Source: JAVEYA01 sp034003745
GTDB lineage: Bacteria; Bacillota; Peptococcia; DRI-13; PHAD01
DNA: 8,054 bases
Direction of reading: 5' to 3'
NCBI GenBank assembly: GCA_034003745.1
Contig: JAVEYA010000097.1
Coordinates: 1-8,054 of the forward strand
Both the position numbers and the translations under genes were made by a program. Under the pieces are notes generated by a model. The model saw only the letters and a program-made list of their open reading frames with translations, was not told the DNA's origin and did not search any database. Positions 6,837-8,054 of the stretch are shown here, one piece after another. Every line of letters starts with the position of its first letter. The first letter of the stretch is position 1.

Positions 6837-7785
6837 GGCCGTTCCCCTCCTGACCCGTCGTTTTTTGCTGGATGACATACCGGGGCCGCCCTTTTACTTC
6901 GTCGTATACCGCGGCAATATATTCACCCAGAATGCCGATGCTCAGCATAATCAGGCTGTTCATCCCCAAAAGCAGGATAATGACGGTGGTAAAGCCCGTG
7001 ACGGCCGAGCCCGTTAGTTTCATATACAGTGTTTGCACTCCTAGCGCCACCGCCCCGGCGAAAACGAGGAAGCCCGCGATGCTCACCAAACGTAAAGGCC
7101 AGGCAGTGAAGGAGACGATAGCATTCAGGGCCAGTTTGACCAATGCGGGTAAATTCCAGCTGGTTTCGCCTTCCGTACGCGGCGCCACGTCAAAGGCGAT
7201 TTGCGCCCGGGGGAACCCCAGCCAGGCTGTCATCCCGCGAAAAAAGGTCATGCGTTCCGGCATAGATGCCCAGGCTTCCAACACTTGCCGGTCCAGCAGC
7301 TTAAAATCACTGGCGCCCTGAAAATCGTGTCTGGTCAACAGGCGCAACAGACCATAGAATAATTTCGCGCTGAACCGGTGCTCGAGGGATTCCCGTCCGC
7401 GCCCTTTTTTAACGCCCTCGATAATCTTGACCGGCTGGGTACGCCAAAGTTCAATCATTTGAGGAATCACTTCGGGAGGATGCTGCAGGTCGCCGTCCAT
7501 AATGATGACGGCCTGTCCCCGCGCGTGTTCCAACCCGGCGCAAAGGGCCCTTTCCTTGCCGAAATTCCGGCTCAAACGAAGGCCTGCCAGTTCCGGGATC
7601 TCCTGGCGCAGCGTGCAAAGGGCCTGCCAGGTATCGTCCGTGGAACCGTCATCGATAACAATCAATTCAAAAGTCGCTGCGGATTGCTGCACAAACCCGG
7701 CGATGGTTTTGAGGGTCCGGTGCAGGTGACGGGCTTCATTCCAGACAGGAATCACTACGGATATCTCAATAACAGACGGATTCAT
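6829..7785 (-). CDS. GtrB/DPM1-type polyprenyl-phosphate glycosyltransferase
   Basis: A 318-residue GT2 enzyme with a cytoplasmic catalytic domain and two C-terminal membrane helices (about 229-251 and 264-288). Motifs are VVIPVWNE (10-17), VIDDGSTDDTW (43-53), SRNFGKERAL (72-81), the metal-binding IMDGDLQHPPEVI (95-107), GASDFKLLDR (157-166), and the C-terminal GEYI..VYDEVKGRPRYVI (287-305) typical of GtrB/ArnC-like enzymes. The family moves a sugar from a nucleotide donor (UDP-Glc, GDP-Man and others) to undecaprenyl phosphate. GDP-mannose is plausible here because manC is in the operon, but the donor is not visible. The ATG overlaps the upstream stop as ATGA (7782-7785), suggesting translational coupling; GAAAGGAG lies 13 nt upstream, a rather long spacing. 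Confidence 0.92.
   Translation of the reverse strand: MNPSVIEISVVIPVWNEARHLHRTLKTIAGFVQQSAATFELIVIDDGSTDDTWQALCTLRQEIPELAGLRLSRNFGKERALCAGLEHARGQAVIIMDGDLQHPPEVIPQMIELWRTQPVKIIEGVKKGRGRESLEHRFSAKLFYGLLRLLTRHDFQGASDFKLLDRQVLEAWASMPERMTFFRGMTAWLGFPRAQIAFDVAPRTEGETSWNLPALVKLALNAIVSFTAWPLRLVSIAGFLVFAGAVALGVQTLYMKLTGSAVTGFTTVIILLLGMNSLIMLSIGILGEYIAAVYDEVKGRPRYVIQQKTTGQEGNGHA
6844..6851 (-). promoter_or_regulatory. Ribosome binding site of the MshEN glycosyltransferase
   Basis: AGGAGGGG on the minus strand, 7 nt before the ATG at 6836 and inside the end of the GtrB-like gene. It rules in favour of 6836 over the alternative start at 6878. Confidence 0.8.
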
Positions 7786-8054
7786 CGGGCAGCTTCAGCT
7801 CCTTTCGTGCTTTTGGTTATTTTATAAAGACGCCACTTCCCGTCGAAGTCCTGTTCCAGTTCCGCCCACTCCGCGCCCTGCTCAAAAAGGTTGGGATAGG
7901 CGTTATTGACCGCGCTGATCACAGAAGCGGAGCCGGGACGGGGAATCAGGAAATAGCCGACGCCGTAGCCGGTGGGATCGCTGATGGCTTCTTTGAAGTC
8001 CTGGTCGCTGGTGATGAAAAAGCGCTGCGGGGATTTATTCTGCAAAATGATGAA
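7782..8054 (-). CDS. C-terminal end of a probable polytopic (GT39/PMT-like) glycosyltransferase, cut by right edge
   Basis: The last 90 codons of a longer gene; the frame is open to base 8054 (the edge codons read F-I-I-L), so the TTG at 8045 is not a convincing start. The fragment is soluble and holds FFITSDQDFKEAI, GYFLIPRP, YPNLFEQGAEWAELEQDF and WRLYKI. This pattern resembles the extracytoplasmic C-terminal tail of large multi-helix glycosyltransferases that use polyprenyl-phosphate sugars. That is recalled resemblance without a catalytic motif, so the call is tentative. Its stop overlaps the next start by 4 nt (ATGA). If right, it would transfer the sugar loaded by the GtrB-like enzyme to an acceptor outside the membrane. 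It could instead be another membrane protein of the same operon. Confidence 0.5.
   Translation of the reverse strand, partial: FIILQNKSPQRFFITSDQDFKEAISDPTGYGVGYFLIPRPGSASVISAVNNAYPNLFEQGAEWAELEQDFDGKWRLYKITKSTKGAEAAR

Noticed and set aside
6829..6878. Start of the MshEN glycosyltransferase at 6878
   Set aside because: AGGAGGGG sits 7 nt before the ATG at 6836; the extra 14 residues are basic and overlap the previous gene.
1..8054. CRISPR arrays, tRNA or rRNA genes, insertion sequences
   Set aside because: The window is almost fully occupied by coding sequence; no direct-repeat arrays, tRNA-like folds or transposase motifs were seen.

Overview
All seven genes in this window lie on the minus strand, so they are read from high to low coordinates. 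The protein families point to a Bacillota bacterium. The branching enzyme resembles the Bacillus/Clostridia type, ManC belongs to the clostridial-type subfamily with a PVD motif and a short cupin, and the ribosome binding sites are strong AGGAGG-like sequences. A spore-forming clostridial or Negativicutes lineage is my best guess. That guess rests on remembered family patterns, not on a search.

Region 1 (8054 to 3004) is a tightly packed surface-glycan operon that enters from beyond the right edge. In order of transcription it holds: the C-terminal end of a probable polytopic (GT39/PMT-like) glycosyltransferase; a GtrB/DPM1-type polyprenyl-phosphate glycosyltransferase; a large membrane family-2 glycosyltransferase with an N-terminal MshEN/T2SSE_N region; a small GtrA-type membrane protein; and ManC, which makes GDP-mannose. 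Gene junctions are a 4-nt overlap (ATGA), an 8-nt overlap, a 1-nt gap and a 19-nt gap, so this is clearly one transcription unit.

Region 2 (3003 to 2833) is the only sizeable intergenic gap. It carries a long hairpin, which ends the glycan operon or insulates it, followed by a plausible sigma-A promoter for the next genes. Two short palindromes overlap the -35 and -10 elements.

Region 3 (2832 to 1) is a glycogen unit: glgB (branching enzyme), then glgP (glycogen phosphorylase), which runs off the left edge. The glgP frame is open from 879 down to base 1.

The most interesting element is the glycosyltransferase at 4800-6836. Its N terminus holds four 24-residue repeats of the MshEN cyclic-di-GMP-binding type, with 5-residue spacers inside each pair. 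They are fused to a processive-type GT2 core. This resembles E. coli NfrB with the sensor domain moved to the other end. A reasonable model is a c-di-GMP-responsive exopolysaccharide system. In it the MshEN-GT2 protein makes a polymer, ManC supplies GDP-mannose, the GtrB-like enzyme loads a sugar on a polyprenyl phosphate, GtrA helps it cross the membrane, and the GT39-like enzyme adds it to an outside acceptor. The domain identities are read from sequence; the pathway is inference.
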